64,000 nt of DNA from Sorex araneus (taxonomy: Eukaryota; Chordata; Mammalia; Eulipotyphla; Soricidae): assembly GCF_027595985.1 (NCBI RefSeq), contig NC_073305.1, positions 80,235,974 through 80,299,973 on the forward strand, written 5' to 3'. Positions 46,574 to 58,060 of the stretch are shown piece after piece (the first letter of the stretch is position 1; each line of letters starts with the position of its first letter). A program made the position numbers and the translations under genes. The notes beneath the pieces were generated by a model. It did not search any database and was not told where the DNA came from. It saw only the letters and a program-made list of their open reading frames with translations.

Positions 46574-46759
46574 CTATTCTTAGAGTCTTAATCAATCCCT
46601 ATGTTCAATAGTCATATTTTAGAGTGTATTGCACTTTTTCTTCATAGTTTTCTTGACAATAATAACAATTAGGTGCCATATTTCCTCCATTCGAAGAAAC
46701 ACATTCATCCCCTCTAATATTTTAAGACTCCTAAAATAGGAGGTATATTTTTTAAACAA

Positions 46760-46911
46760 AATTATAGCTGTGCTGAGAGCTTACTCCTGACTCTGTGCTC
46801 AGGGATCACTACTGCTGAGGCTCATGGAACCATATGGGCTACTGGGGGTTGAACCTGGTTTGGTTGCATGTGAATCAAGCACCCTACCCACTGTACTATC
46901 TCTCCAGCCCT
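46760..46911 (-). mobile_element. SINE-A, diverged
   Basis: Minus strand: gagagcttactcctgactct, then accatatgggctactggggg; ends ctctccagccc. Confidence 0.85.
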
Positions 46912-47167
46912 AGAATTCATCTTAATACTTATGTATTTATATGCCTAAGTAGCATTTCTTACAGCATAAAATATATAAAATTAAAAAGAAGGAAGAAGAA
47001 AGGACTGGGTATAAACAGTGAAATAGAGAAGGCTGCTCATTCATACTTTTCCAAAAGCATCTACCACCATCTATATTTATAGGTTGTTCATTCATACTGG
47101 GTTTTCATGCTCCACTCTATGTCCTCTTGAATTTGTTTTTCCAGTTTCACCATATACAGTAGGATTT

Positions 47168-47295
47168 ATGCACTAGAGAGATAGCTTTGCATGAAACTGA
47201 CCCCAGTTTTTATCCCCAGTACTACCAGGAGTGATCCTGGAACACAGAGATGAAGTAAACCCTGAGTGCTACTGCATGTGATCCTCAAATAGCAA
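47168..47295 (+). mobile_element. SINE-A, diverged and internally deleted
   Basis: Head atgcactagagagatagctt, B-box remnant cagtttttatccccag, body with accaggagtgatcctgg. Confidence 0.75.
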
Positions 47296-47389
47296 CATTA
47301 ATAAAAATAAAAGACTGAGCATTATTCTCAGTTCCTTTAAGAATGCTTCTTCCACAATAAAAAACTTAACCCACTGAGTCAGAACCCAG

Positions 47390-47612
47390 TAAGATCCCAC
47401 TGGTATGAAATCTTAGAGGGCTGATTATGCACACCCTGAGTCAAATATCAGTTTTCTATCTGTGTGATCTTTAGCAAGAGGTGTAGCCTCAGATTTATCT
47501 TCTGGAAAGTGGTGACAGAAATAGCAATCTTACATTGCAGAGCTGAGCAAGAACTGAATAAGATATGAAGAGTAGAGTACCCAACACAGTTTTTTGGCCA
47601 CATTAATGTTTT
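47390..47612 (+). repeat. MIR (sense)
   Basis: Shows tctgtgtgatctttagcaag, then cctcagatttatcttctgga and aaagtggtgacagaaatagc. This is the canonical MIR order, with the 3' part ending near gagtacccaacacag. Confidence 0.8.
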
Positions 47613-48749
47613 GTGAATATGAGCTATGATTGCTCTCTCATCTATTCATCCATAAATCATGTATTTTTAAACTCTCAAATAATGAGACCATAAGTTAACA
47701 CCCTGAATAACGCCAGGGATCCAAGCCTGTTTGTTCATTGGATATAAGTTGAATCAACTTTATTAAATTTTTTTCCCACCCCACCCAGGTTTTGCTATCT
47801 GTCATTAGTTCTTTTCAGCACCTCACACATTGGTCAGAAAGCTCAAGTGTGTTTATTAAATAATATCTCTCTTCCTATTGTAGCCAATTTAGTATTATCA
47901 TATCTCTTATGATCTAGATAGAGAGCGTCAGAACCACCATCTTGGATCATAATATTGTTGCACCTTGCACACACACATATGTCTCCTACTCTCACCTGTA
48001 TTGTTTTCCTGGCCATTAGGAAATTGGGGATTCAGAGTTCAAGCATACATCTGTGATTTTTAGACCTAGTAATGGAGGTCTCTTTGTAGAGGCGACATTT
48101 TGTGGGAAGAGAAAGTTCCCAACCAGTGCTCAGGAAGCCCGGGAACTCTTGACTATATTCAAATTGGCTTTACATCTCTGCCATTCAACACTTTGGCATA
48201 GTTAGTGTACTTTTGTCAGACCTTGGGCAGTTGGGAGTCACTGTGGCCACATTCAGAGGTTCTCGGGGACCACCAAGACTGTCTGCAGTGCTGGGAGTCA
48301 TGCATTACTGGGAAACAAATTTGGGACCTCAAGGTCAAGGCATATGATCTTGCTCTTTGAATTTCTCTCCAGTCATGCAGAGGTGACATTTAATCTACTG
48401 TGAGAATGATCAGAAGAACTAGGACTAAATGGAATGAAAGAAAGATTTCCAGGCATAGAAAATAGCAGGTGCAAAGGCCTAGCATGAAAATTGAGCTTCA
48501 TGTATTTGGGAAACAGTAAAAAGAAAGTATTACTGGAGAAACATTCAGCCTGACTGGAAGTAATTGATAACTATGTAACAAGCAGACAAAGGTAACCTTA
48601 GGGGAAGACTCAGCAGGTTAGGAACTTTTCGTGTTAATTTGGGATGGGGTTGGTTGTGAATTGAGCTTAGTTATGTCAATGTGGATGAAGAGAAGGAGAT
48701 CTAAGAGGGGATCTAGGAGGGAGAAATATATATATATTTTTAATGTGTG
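47613..48749. other. Mostly unique; possible old SINE at 48230-48375
   Basis: Near 48230-48375 the minus strand shows a weak SINE-like order ending in ctctccagtcatgc on the plus strand. The rest is unassigned. Confidence 0.4.
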
Positions 48750-49001
48750 TGGACTGGAGTGATAGCACATGGGTGGGGCTTTTGCCTTGAACGCAGCTGA
48801 CCCAGGTTTGATTCTTCCAACTCTCTTAGAGAGCCTGGCAAGCTACCCAGAGTATCCTGCCAGCATGGCAGAGCCTGGCAAGCTATCTATGGCATATCCG
48901 ATATGCCAAAAGCAGTAACAACAAGTCTCACAATGGAGACATTACTAGTGCCTGCTTGAGAAATCAATGAACAACAGGATGATAGTGCCACAGTGCTACA
49001 G
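48750..49001 (+). mobile_element. SINE-B
   Basis: Head ggactggagtgatagcacat, typical body, tail gatagtgccacagtgctaca. Confidence 0.93.
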
Positions 49002-49002
49002 T

Positions 49003-49174
49003 TTGGGGGTGGCACGCTCAGTCAAGCTCAGGGGCCAGTCCTGGCTCTGTCCTTATGCATTCAGTAATTACTCCTGACCATGCTGGGGGGACCACAGGGA
49101 TGCCAGAAATTGAATTCATGTCAGTGGTATGCAAGTCAAGCACCCTATCCTGCTATACCATTGCTCCACCCCCA
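49003..49174 (-). mobile_element. SINE-A, tail-to-tail with SINE-B
   Basis: Minus-strand copy (ggtggcacgctcagtcaagc ... gctccaccccc) starting directly where the preceding SINE-B tail ends, so the two elements meet 3' end to 3' end. Confidence 0.85.
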
Positions 49175-49374
49175 GGAAGGCAATGTTTCTAGAAGGGAAA
49201 AAGAACACTCTGCATCCAATACCACTATAATAAAAAGGTGATAAAGAGAACCCCCAGTGTGTCTACTGAATCTGTTACCATGCAACATTGCTGAAGACTC
49301 TGGTCAGAGAAATTTGAGGAAAATACCCAGATACTAAAGGCAAGATTTTTAAGAGTTTTTTTCTGGTTTTTCAG

Positions 49375-49600
49375 GGTAGCTCAGCAACAACAGCGCCTGG
49401 TCCATAAGCCTGAGACCATAAGTTTGCTTTCCAGTGCCACTCACATGTGCTGAATAAGATCCTGGTGGTTCTTCTGTTTGGGAACATCATATACAATTGA
49501 GTATTCAGCTTCAGGGAACACAACCAGGTGTGTAGCAGCACCACACCTGAAAAGTGAGATGTCAGATGAGCACTGCACCTGAGTGAGCGAGCACCGAGGC
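49375..49600 (+). repeat. Old tRNA-derived SINE, different subfamily
   Basis: Head gggtagctcagcaacaacag, then gtccataagcctgagaccat and tttccagtgccactcac. It ends in a GAGT/GAGC-rich stretch. Similar design to SINE-A, but the body differs. Confidence 0.5.
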
Positions 49601-49694
49601 CAGGTGATTCAGCAAGCTTATGTGTAAGCACTGAAACTAACAAAGTGTGTGTTCATGTGTTCATTTCAACCAAGCAATGTGAGACCCCTTAGTC

Positions 49695-49698
49695 GTCG

Positions 49699-49751
<53 letters not shown>

Positions 49752-50395
49752 TTCCCATTGATCGTCGAATTTCTCGAAAGGTCTCAGTAACATCTCCATT
49801 CATCCTACTCCTGAGATTTTAGAAGCCTCTCTTTACTCGTCCTTTCCAATGGTGCCGCATTGGAGGCTCTTTCAGGGTCAGGGAAATGAGACCCATTATT
49901 ACTGGTTTTGGCATATGAATACACCATGGGGAGTTTGCGAGGCTCTCCCATGTGAGCAGGAAACTCTTGGGAGGTTGCCAGGTTCTCCCAGAGGGAGAAT
50001 AGGATATAGAATGTCACGCTTCTGGGAGCTTGGTTTTATAGTCTCTGGATGTTGGCCTTTGGTGGGATTACATAGCGCTGGGGGCAGTCTCTGGGTGTGA
50101 CCACCTAGCTACTGGAAAATGGGGAAACTGGGCAGAAGAGGCCCAGTCCTGATCTGAGCAGGCTTGGAGGTCTCAGCCCCGGGTCCCACACACCTGGGTT
50201 CCTCTGTCATGTCCTTCATGCGTGAGGCTCATCTGAACATGTGGAGAGGGGCTTTGAGCATGGCTGTGGCTAGGCTCCGGAGGTCTTCGGCCACGGGAGC
50301 TCTGCTTGGGGTGGGTAGGGAAACTATAAAGCCTACCCCCTCCGAGGGGCCCTGGGAAAGACAGTCAGGTGCGAGGGAGCAAGAGACACTCTGTT
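49695..50395 (-). mobile_element. Long composite retroelement with (GAT)n tail and TSD
   Basis: Second copy of the element at 43.6 kb. The perfect 9-bp duplication cccttagtc (49686-49694 and 50396-50404) shows these are the true ends. The tail on the minus strand is an uninterrupted (GAT) run of about 17 units (49697-49750), not poly(A). This suggests a non-L1 machinery such as an RTE-clade LINE, as an inference. No long reading frame is present, so the element is non-autonomous or 5'-truncated. Confidence 0.88.
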
Positions 50396-50479
50396 CCCTT
50401 AGTCATAGCAACAACACCACCAATGGAAAAGGTGAAGGGCAGCAAAGAACTTTGTGTGGTGGGGGTGGGGCTTTTGGTT

Positions 50480-50653
50480 TTGTTTTTTGTTTGGGGAGGC
50501 CACACCCTGCAGTTCTCAAGGGATGACTCTTACCTATGCACTCAGGGATCACTCCTGGTAGGCTCAGGGGACCATATGAGATGTCGGGGATTGAACCCTG
50601 TGGGCCATGTGCCAGGGAAGCACCCTACCTGCTGTACTAATGCTCTGTCCTCA
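50480..50653 (-). mobile_element. SINE-A, diverged
   Basis: Minus strand: aggccacaccctgcagttct, then gggatcactcctggtaggct and accatatgagatgtcgggga. Confidence 0.88.
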
Positions 50654-52144
50654 AAGAACTTTGTTTTTAAGGAAAAGAAAAGAGAAATAGTGGTCAAGAG
50701 AGAGGAGTTCCCATTTATAAACTGATGGGGATAATCTAGAATAAATAGAGAGAAGTGAGACATGAATGTAAAATCTATTTCTGACCCTTCTAAATCCAGT
50801 GCTTTTAATATTTGTTCCCAGGGGATGGTCTCTATCATTACTGTCCTCAGGTCCATTGATTTCTTCAGATCAAATGAGTCTCTTTGTGTTTCTCCTTGTC
50901 TGTACGTTTGGGGGATCTCTGTGTTCAAGTGCCTGCTGGAATTACCCAGAACCAAGCAGGCATACATTGATCCAAGAAAATGGTACCTCCCGAATGAGTT
51001 CAGAACCGTCAACCTCACCTTTGAACACTATATAAATGCTACTGTGGACCTCAGAGGTTAATCCATTAAAACAAAGCAATTAAATTTAGGGACTGTTTGG
51101 AAGATAAAAAGCAGAGAGTAATAACCAGTTCAGAAAACTCAACCATGATGGATTTCTATAATTTCCTCTGACTATGCAGACTGTGGCTGGTGACCCAAGA
51201 CGGGATGGAGAGACTGCTCAGTGGTGTTAGAAATGCAAGGGGGACATTATTTTTTATTAAACATGTTACTTCTGAAGCATTGGCCTCTCTCACTTCCCCC
51301 TTGTTCTCAAAAGAAGGTCCTTTGCCAGCTGGTAATGCATTTAACCCTTAAGTGTGCAGCCAACCTTATGACATCCAGAAAGGTCATTTTACAAAGGGAA
51401 GTGATCTAAGCTGCTTTTGCTCCTAGCAGGAGTCTCCATTTGGAATTTGGACTACTTCTCTTCTGTTGTTCTCCTACTTTGAGAAAATCATTTCACTTGC
51501 CTATCCACATCTGGTGCATTTTGCACAGATTATTGTGAACTAAGAAGGCTTGCTTATTCTTTTCTTCATTAGAGTGCTTTAGGCTAGAGCTGGAATGAAA
51601 GCCCTCAGACCCGTGATAACTCATACAACAGAATTTATTACTCTTTGATTCTACCATCTGGACATCTCTGCACATTGCTCATCCCACAGAATTCCTGGGT
51701 ACCCAGTCTGCCAGTGACACCATGCTAAGCACTGAGGACCATACACATATTTAATCACATGGCCTCTGTCCTCTGGAAACTGGACCTACTGTTTCCTTGA
51801 GGAGTACCATGAGGTTACAGAGGTAGTTGTTTTAGAGGATTGTTTTCTCTGAGCCAAATTGCTCTGTCTCATTAACGACAGGATCAATTTCCATCATGTT
51901 CCTTGACGGATCTTGCAAGACATCCAACAGGGGGCTTTCTTCCAGTCCAGAGTTGCAATTCCCTACAGATACCCGTTGGCATCTGCCATTCAGGAACGTA
52001 ATGAAGTTAATTTTGAGCAAAAGCAAACACACATCTAATGGTGATCAGGAAAGCAGCCACAACTGTCAGAGCTATTTCTTCGATGGATGAATGAGCTCAT
52101 TAAGTAATTTGCCCTGCTCCATTTTCCACCAAGGGTTTAAGGAG
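50654..52144. other. Unique sequence, 1.5 kb
   Basis: No repeat recognised. Overlapping frames on both strands at 50540-51061 show no family; none has paired splice sites. Confidence 0.45.
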
Positions 52145-52380
52145 ATGATTGTCCAGTTCAGAGGGCTGTGGTTTTGGGATGTGACATCCTGAGACTGAGT
52201 TCGAATCCCAGCTCTGCTTCCTTGAGCTCAGCTCCTGCCTAACCTGTAGGGCCCAGGTATCATGAAACCATTTATCCTACTACTTCATGGGGCTAGTGGG
52301 AGGATGAAATGAGATCAGAACAGACAAACAAGGACTTTGTTAAGGAGTAAAGCCTATGCACATGTTAGTTATTATTTCAG
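52145..52380 (+). repeat. MIR (sense), nearly full length
   Basis: Head-side gagactgagttcgaatccca, then gctctgcttccttgagctca and the 3' part ggaggatgaaatgagatcag with gcctatgcacatgttagtta. Confidence 0.85.
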
Positions 52381-53262
52381 AAACCAAGTTAACAAGAGAT
52401 AAAAATCTTAATCTGGGAGGAATTTTTCTTCGAAGCCAGTTGGCAGGTCATTTCTTTTTTTCGTTTCTTCTTTGTTTGCATCTCAGAGAATTAGCAACCA
52501 GATAGGAAGGAAATGCCATTATTAGAAGACAGGCTGTCTGGGTGGCAAGGCAGTTCCGGCCCAGGCATTTTCAGTGGTGTGGTTTCCACGACTCTGATTT
52601 GCATACCTGCAACTGTCTAGCCTGTTGATGACAAAAATATACCGCAGTGATATGCTTTGGTTTATCAGGGTGTCTTTGATTTACCTTGAGACTCATTCTT
52701 TTGAATAGAGGCAATGACTCCAAACAGATGGCTGGCTTGGAATAGCACTCAGGACAGAAGTCCCTAGTGAATTTAGACATCAGAGGACCACGCCTGACTG
52801 CCACCACCACCACAACCTTTCTGACAAGCACCACGCTATATCTGATAAGAATTGGCAACTGACACATGAGGCCATATTATGTGACATCCATCTTAGAAAG
52901 TCTGTCTTACTTTCTTCATTCTTAAATATTATTTGTTATTGTTGCAAAATTATTTTCTTAATTAAAATGCATCTATACACATATTTATGTGTGTATATCT
53001 ATACTTAACCTCTGACCTCTTTTTGTTTTTTTACCAATTGTTGTTAGTGGCTGATAGTTTGTTCACCAGTGGAATTTTCCCCAATGTTTTTTGAAAGAGT
53101 ATTTCTCAAAATACAGACCATTAAAGTCCACGTCTCAGAGAGCTATACTTGGCATTTTGTTGAAACTGAAAATGTTCACCTTTGTGACCAGTTCAATAAA
53201 AATCTCAGTGGGTGGGGCCCTGGAACCTGCAACTTCAATAACTTTCCCAAGAGGAACAAACA
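52381..53262. other. Unique sequence
   Basis: No repeat recognised; would be intronic if the exon candidate just downstream is real. Confidence 0.4.
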
Positions 53263-53269
53263 CACTCAC

Positions 53270-53546
53270 CTGAATCTGATAACTCTTCCTTAAAAGGTTT
53301 AGTAATTTCCATCACCGTTTCTCTCAGATGGAAAGTCTCTGGGCTGACACTCTTGATTTCATTTAGAACAGCTGGATCAACTCTTATTAACTCTCCATTC
53401 ATCATGAGCTTGGTAGTCCTTTTCTTCATTTTGATTCTATCCTTCTTGGCCTGAAGATCATCCTTCTTGCCAGACAGAACAAAACCAAAGCAGAAGTTGG
53501 AGAGCTCTGCTTTCATTATATCATCTTTCACATGTACAGTCCCCTG
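53270..53546 (-). CDS. Candidate internal coding exon, unidentified protein
   Basis: The minus strand is open for about 92 codons. It reads like real protein: a hydrophobic FCFGFVLSG stretch, a Lys/Asp/Arg-rich charged segment (KKDDLQAKKDRIKMKKR), then RVDPAVLNEI and ETFHLRETVMEI. It ends at gattcag followed by gtgagt, a strong splice donor. The upstream border is less clear: gagcag or ctactag could be the acceptor, but the pyrimidine tract is poor. I do not recognise the protein. It could be an exon of a gene spanning the region on the minus strand, or a decayed exon. No other exon of it is evident in this window. Confidence 0.4.
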
Positions 53547-53671
53547 CTCAGGCCCTAGTAGTTAGTTCATCACACATACATGCATCAAAGTTCTTTTGAC
53601 TTTTGCATTGTCATTCACTGTAACCAATTTCACCCACTGTTTGAATTCATTTATAACTCTCCTAGTTTTAT

Positions 53672-53871
53672 TTTTTTGTTTGTTTGTTTGCTTTGGTTTT
53701 GGGTTTTAGAACCACACTTCTCAATGCTCAGGGGTTATTCCTGGCTGTGCACTCAGGAATTACTCCTGACAGTGCTCTGGGGAACAAATGGGATGCTGGA
53801 GATTGAATCCGGGTCAGCTGCCTGCAAGGAAAAATACTTTATCTGCTGTACTCTCACTCTGTCCGTCCCCC
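53672..53871 (-). mobile_element. SINE-A, diverged
   Basis: Minus strand with a TTTG-rich start, tgctcaggggttattcctgg and gattgaatccgggtcagctg. Confidence 0.88.
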
Positions 53872-54077
53872 AACTCTCCCAGTTTTAGAATTGATCATTC
53901 CATGTTCTGGACTCCACAGTCCCAGGCAAACCCAGAACAGCTGATACCTCTATTAAAACATTCCCTTCATGAATTTTAATTAAGTAAAGGATATTCATAT
54001 TTATCCCTATTTCTTAAATACTCTTTTTGAGAATATTGCTAAGTACAGGTTTATTTGAACTACATTGCTTTATTTAT

Positions 54078-54358
54078 CACTGTATCACTGTAGTCCATTG
54101 TTCATCAATTTGCTCGAGCGGGCACCAGTAATGTCTCCATTGTGAGACTCGTTGTTACTGTTTTTGGCATGTCAAATACGCCATGGGTAGCTTGCCAGAC
54201 TCTGCTGTGCAGGCAAAATACTCTTGGTAGGGACAGAAGAATCAAACCCAGGTTAGCCGTGTGCAAGACAAACGCCCTACCCGATGTGCTATGGCTCCAG
54301 CCCCGGGGCCATGCGGCGTCCAGGTGTCTGACTGTGATCTCCTCTCAGTATGTCCCCG
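54078..54358 (-). mobile_element. SINE-B with 55-bp extra 5' sequence inside its TSDs
   Basis: The minus-strand SINE-B occupies 54078-54303 (head ends ctccagccccgg). The duplication gctttatttat lies at 54067-54077 and 54359-54369, so 54304-54358 (gccatgcggcgtccaggtg...) was inserted together with it at the 5' side. The extra segment is GC-rich and unrecognised. The SINE body is shortened around 54222. Confidence 0.85.
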
Positions 54359-54369
54359 CTTTATTTATA

Positions 54370-55486
54370 TACTAAACTTTACCAGGCAGACTTTTTGTCC
54401 CTTCTGCTGAACAACAGAATACTTGCAGCTTTTTATTTATGAGTTCTGGGTGTGAAATCAGTACTGCTCCAGTATTTGACTGTGACTTTCAGCATTGAAT
54501 AACATATTTGCTGGCTCAACTTTTCTCTTTTCTTAAGTAGGATCCTCCTCTTAGTCTCCTGGAAAACTTTGTATTTTCTTAACTAAGATAGGATTTATAT
54601 GACTTAAAGCTCATTTGCAAATAGGAAAATAACCCCACTGGTTCTCAGAGGGCTCAAGATCAAGTCAACTAGCACTTAGTAGAACTTAACAAGCCACCAA
54701 ACACTCACATGGATACTCAAATACTTCAAATTTATTCCAGGCTTTCTTATCTCCTTTCTACATTTCTTGCTCCTATATTCTCATGTGGATAGTTCTGTAA
54801 TATAATTTTGTGAAGGAGCTAAAACCACAAAAAGACTATGTTGCACTGAGTTAAGAGAAGAAATTTCTGGTGATCTATCAGAGTTTCAGTCAAAATGTAC
54901 ACATTTGTAAAAGACATGGGGCTTTATATTGTAAGTCTCTTCTGTGATTATTTGATTTTCAAATGGGCGATCAAATTCTTCAGATTTACACAAAACCAAA
55001 CCAACTATTAATTTTCTCTAAACTTGCATCAAGTCTCTAACTCTTAAAATGGATATAAAAATCAAGGGTAGCAAATAAATACAATATCTAAATAAACCAT
55101 TAGCCCTGTCTGAGGCATTTTACCCAGAGCATTTTCCATTGCAGTCATAACCATCTCCCCAATTCTTTTCAAAATCTTTCTAGGTCCTGTGACATGTTCT
55201 CAGTGAGACAAATTTCCTGCTTTCACCCTGAGATCAATAAATATATCTTTGAATCCAAGTGTTTTCCAGATGCTTTGCTCTCAATATGTTCTATCTTCTG
55301 CATGCAGGGGGCATTATCTATGCCCTACAGTGACTTCAGCCTTCCGGTCCTCATAAGGGTACTTTCTTCATTTTTGTCCCCTTGCTCTTGTTCTCCATCA
55401 GCCTTTCAATGCCAAGTTTGTGAATTTAATCTATCTGCCTGTTTCCTCCACTTTTGTTACTGAGCCACCTTTTTGAGAACAAAATA
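54370..55486. other. Unique sequence
   Basis: No repeat recognised. An 89-codon plus-strand frame at 55194-55463 has no motif. Confidence 0.45.
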
Positions 55487-55517
55487 ACAGCAGCAGCAAC
55501 AACAACAACAACAACAA
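55487..55517. repeat. CAG/CAA repeat
   Basis: cagcagcag followed by (caa)n. Confidence 0.9.
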
Positions 55518-55877
55518 ACCCACTCTGTTTGAATTTAAGATCCATCCTACTTAGGCCTGGAGATAACTAGGAGATCATAGTACATCGCATCACTTTAATT
55601 TCTCTTTTTTCATACATAAAACAAAAATGTTATCTTAATTTATAAGTGAGGGAAGTCTCGTCTACTTCTCCAGATACAAGGACATCTTTAAATTTCTCCT
55701 GGAAGTGTTTAAGAAAACTAAAAACTCTAAGAGCTCTCCAAGGTTAGTGGAATAAATTGAGGATTAACCTATTGTGGTTGAACAAAAGAAAGAAAGGTTT
55801 GCTTTTCAAAGTTATACTCATACCCATCCTAGAGAAAGTCCATAGGGTAACGCCTTGTATTAAGTAGGAAGCAGCTT

Positions 55878-56332
55878 CATTTGTGGAGTAAGAATAACAT
55901 CACATGAGGCTGATACCCAAGGACAGTAGATACAAGGGCCAGGAGGATTGCCCCATAACTGGAAGACTGCTTCATGAGCGGAGGGGAGAAGGCAGATGGA
56001 ATAGAGAAGGGATCACTAAGAAAATGATGGCTGGAGGAATCAGTCTGGATGAGAGATGCATGCCAAAAGTAGGTAATGGACCAAACATAATGACCTCTCA
56101 GCATCTGTGTTGCAAACCATAATGCCCAAAAGTAGAGAGAGAGTATGGGGAATATTGTCTGCCATGGATGCAGGGGGAGGGTGGGAAAGGGGGCGGGTAT
56201 ACCGGGGATATTGGTCTGTTGGTGGTGGGGAATGTGCACTGTAGACGGATAAATGTTTGATCATTATGTGATTGTAACCCAAACATGAAAGCTTGTAACT
56301 ATCTCACGGTAATTTAATAACATTTTTTTAAA
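55878..56332 (+). mobile_element. L1 3'UTR copy with TSD
   Basis: 3'UTR matching 37.4-37.86 kb (ggacagtagatacaagggcc, gactgcttcatgagcggagg, gtagagagagagtatgggga). 5'-truncated just after the ORF2 end. Duplication aagtaggaagcagctt (55862-55877) against aagtaggaaacagctt (56333-56348), one mismatch. Frames on both strands are UTR artefacts. Confidence 0.93.
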
Positions 56333-56348
56333 AAGTAGGAAACAGCTT

Positions 56349-56761
56349 TTATGGCTTCTTACTATGCATTGTGTATTTACATGGATGCATTTAAATTTAA
56401 ATGAGCATCCTAAAATAGTTTTTGCATGCATTTAATGAAAATTTCGAAGTCCTAACCTTGGGTTAAGCCTAGGAATTTGTCATTGGGGAAGGGAAGTTTG
56501 GGGGAAAAGTGTGATGAGAAAGGAATTCTGACTTTGTGAAAGATCTAGTGACCACCTAACACTTCTAGAGAGAAATGGCTGGAAAGGGGTCTTTCATGAA
56601 CCATTTAGTTAACCAAGTTTATTGGCATTAGTATCTGGTATCCAGTTTAAACTTGTTTCTTGTACTCTGTTGTAATCCCATTACGTTACCTCCAAACTTT
56701 CAAAATCTCTTCTACACAAGGTCAGTATAAGTTCTTTTCTTGAGGAGTAAAAGGAAGTTTG
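56349..56761. other. Unique sequence
   Basis: No repeat or gene recognised. Confidence 0.45.
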
Positions 56762-56925
56762 GGGCCAGAGAAATACTATATAGGAGTTATAGTGTATAAG
56801 GTGCTTGCCTTGCATGAGGCAAACCCCAATTCACGCTCCAGCACTGTGGATGGCTCCCTGAGCACAGAGGCAGGAGCCTTTTGGCCCAACACCTGCCCCT
56901 CCCCCAAAGAAAATAATAATAAAAG
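56762..56925 (+). mobile_element. SINE-A, diverged
   Basis: Head ggggccagagaaatactata, then ggtgcttgccttgcatgagg, ccctgagcacagaggcagga and an AATA-rich tail. Confidence 0.82.
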
Positions 56926-57461
56926 GATGATGGTCTGTATTGAAGATAGTGGTTAGAAAAGCAGAAACTAAAATCAGAGTTTATTAGTGAAGAAAGCAAG
57001 AACTAGGGCTTAGGGCTATTGGGCATATGAAAACTCCAGATTATTTAAAATTATTCACAGAAATACTGAGAATTAATGGAGAATCACTGGATTCCCAACA
57101 GTTATAGTATATCAAGGCAACATATTTCACATGAATATTTGACAATACAATATCCAAAAATTATACACCTTGAATATACACCTTAATAACATACAGTATG
57201 TTAATTATTAGAATTTTTTCACAGAGAAGAAAATTTTTCTCAATAAACTTTCAAGAATACTATTACTTAAAACCCAGTCCGCTGAGAATTCTTTTTGCAT
57301 AATAATTTTCTCACATTTTGTTTCTTTCCTCTGATTCCATCACAAGTTAAAAGCAGTTTTCAGGGACAATAATTCCACTTTCCTATGTCATTCATTTTAA
57401 TGTAATTCCAAACCTGTCAATTGATGGGAATTGGACTTCTAATTTATTGCCTGACTTCATT
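56926..57461. other. Unique AT-rich sequence
   Basis: No repeat or gene recognised. Confidence 0.45.
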
Positions 57462-57474
57462 AAGACTATATTAG

Positions 57475-57708
57475 GCTATAATCAGAGAGAGAGAACAAAA
57501 GGGAATACCCTGACATAGTGGCAGTGTGGGGTGGGGGTGGTGGGACTGGGGAGGGTGGGAAGGATACTGGGTTTACTGGTGGTGGAGAATAGGCACTGGT
57601 GAAGGGAGGGGTTCTCGAACTTTGTATGGGGGAAACATGAGCAAGAATATGTATAAATCTGTAACTATACCTCCACGGTGATTCACTAATAAAAATTTTT
57701 TTTAAAAA
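57475..57708 (+). mobile_element. Short element consisting only of an L1-type 3' tail, with TSD
   Basis: 234 bases: purine-rich start (gagagagagaacaaaaggga), G-rich tract, ggcactggtgaagggagggg, and an end cggtgattcactaataaaaa with A-run. Perfect duplication aagactatattag (57462-57474 and 57709-57721). Either a severely truncated L1 or a short element that borrows the L1 tail. Confidence 0.85.
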
Positions 57709-57886
57709 AAGACTATATTAGTCTAGCTTAGGACAGGTCTGTGGGGGTAACGGAACAGGTAGAGAGGGCAGAGGGGAGAGGAAAGCAGTCCTTCTGAGAT
57801 CTGCAGGCTGTCTTTCCCCACAAGGAAAACATCAATTTGCATTAGCTTACTTTCTTAGTCTTTAGGATTGAGGAGACAAAACACTA

Positions 57887-58060
57887 TTTTTTTTAATTTC
57901 TTGGGTCGCACCTGGCAACACACAGGGGTTACTCCTGGCTCATGCACTCAGGAATTACTCCTGGTGGTGCTCAGGGGACCATATGGGATGTTGGGAATTG
58001 AACCAAGGTCAACTGCATGCAAGGCAAACACCCTACCCACTGTGCTATCCCTCCAGCCCC
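57887..58060 (-). mobile_element. SINE-A
   Basis: Minus-strand copy with cttgggtcgcacctggcaac; ends ctccagcccc. Possible duplication aaacact. Confidence 0.92.

Noticed and set aside
50540-51061. Overlapping ORFs on both strands as possible exon
   Set aside because: Three competing frames, none with consistent splice borders or recognisable protein family.
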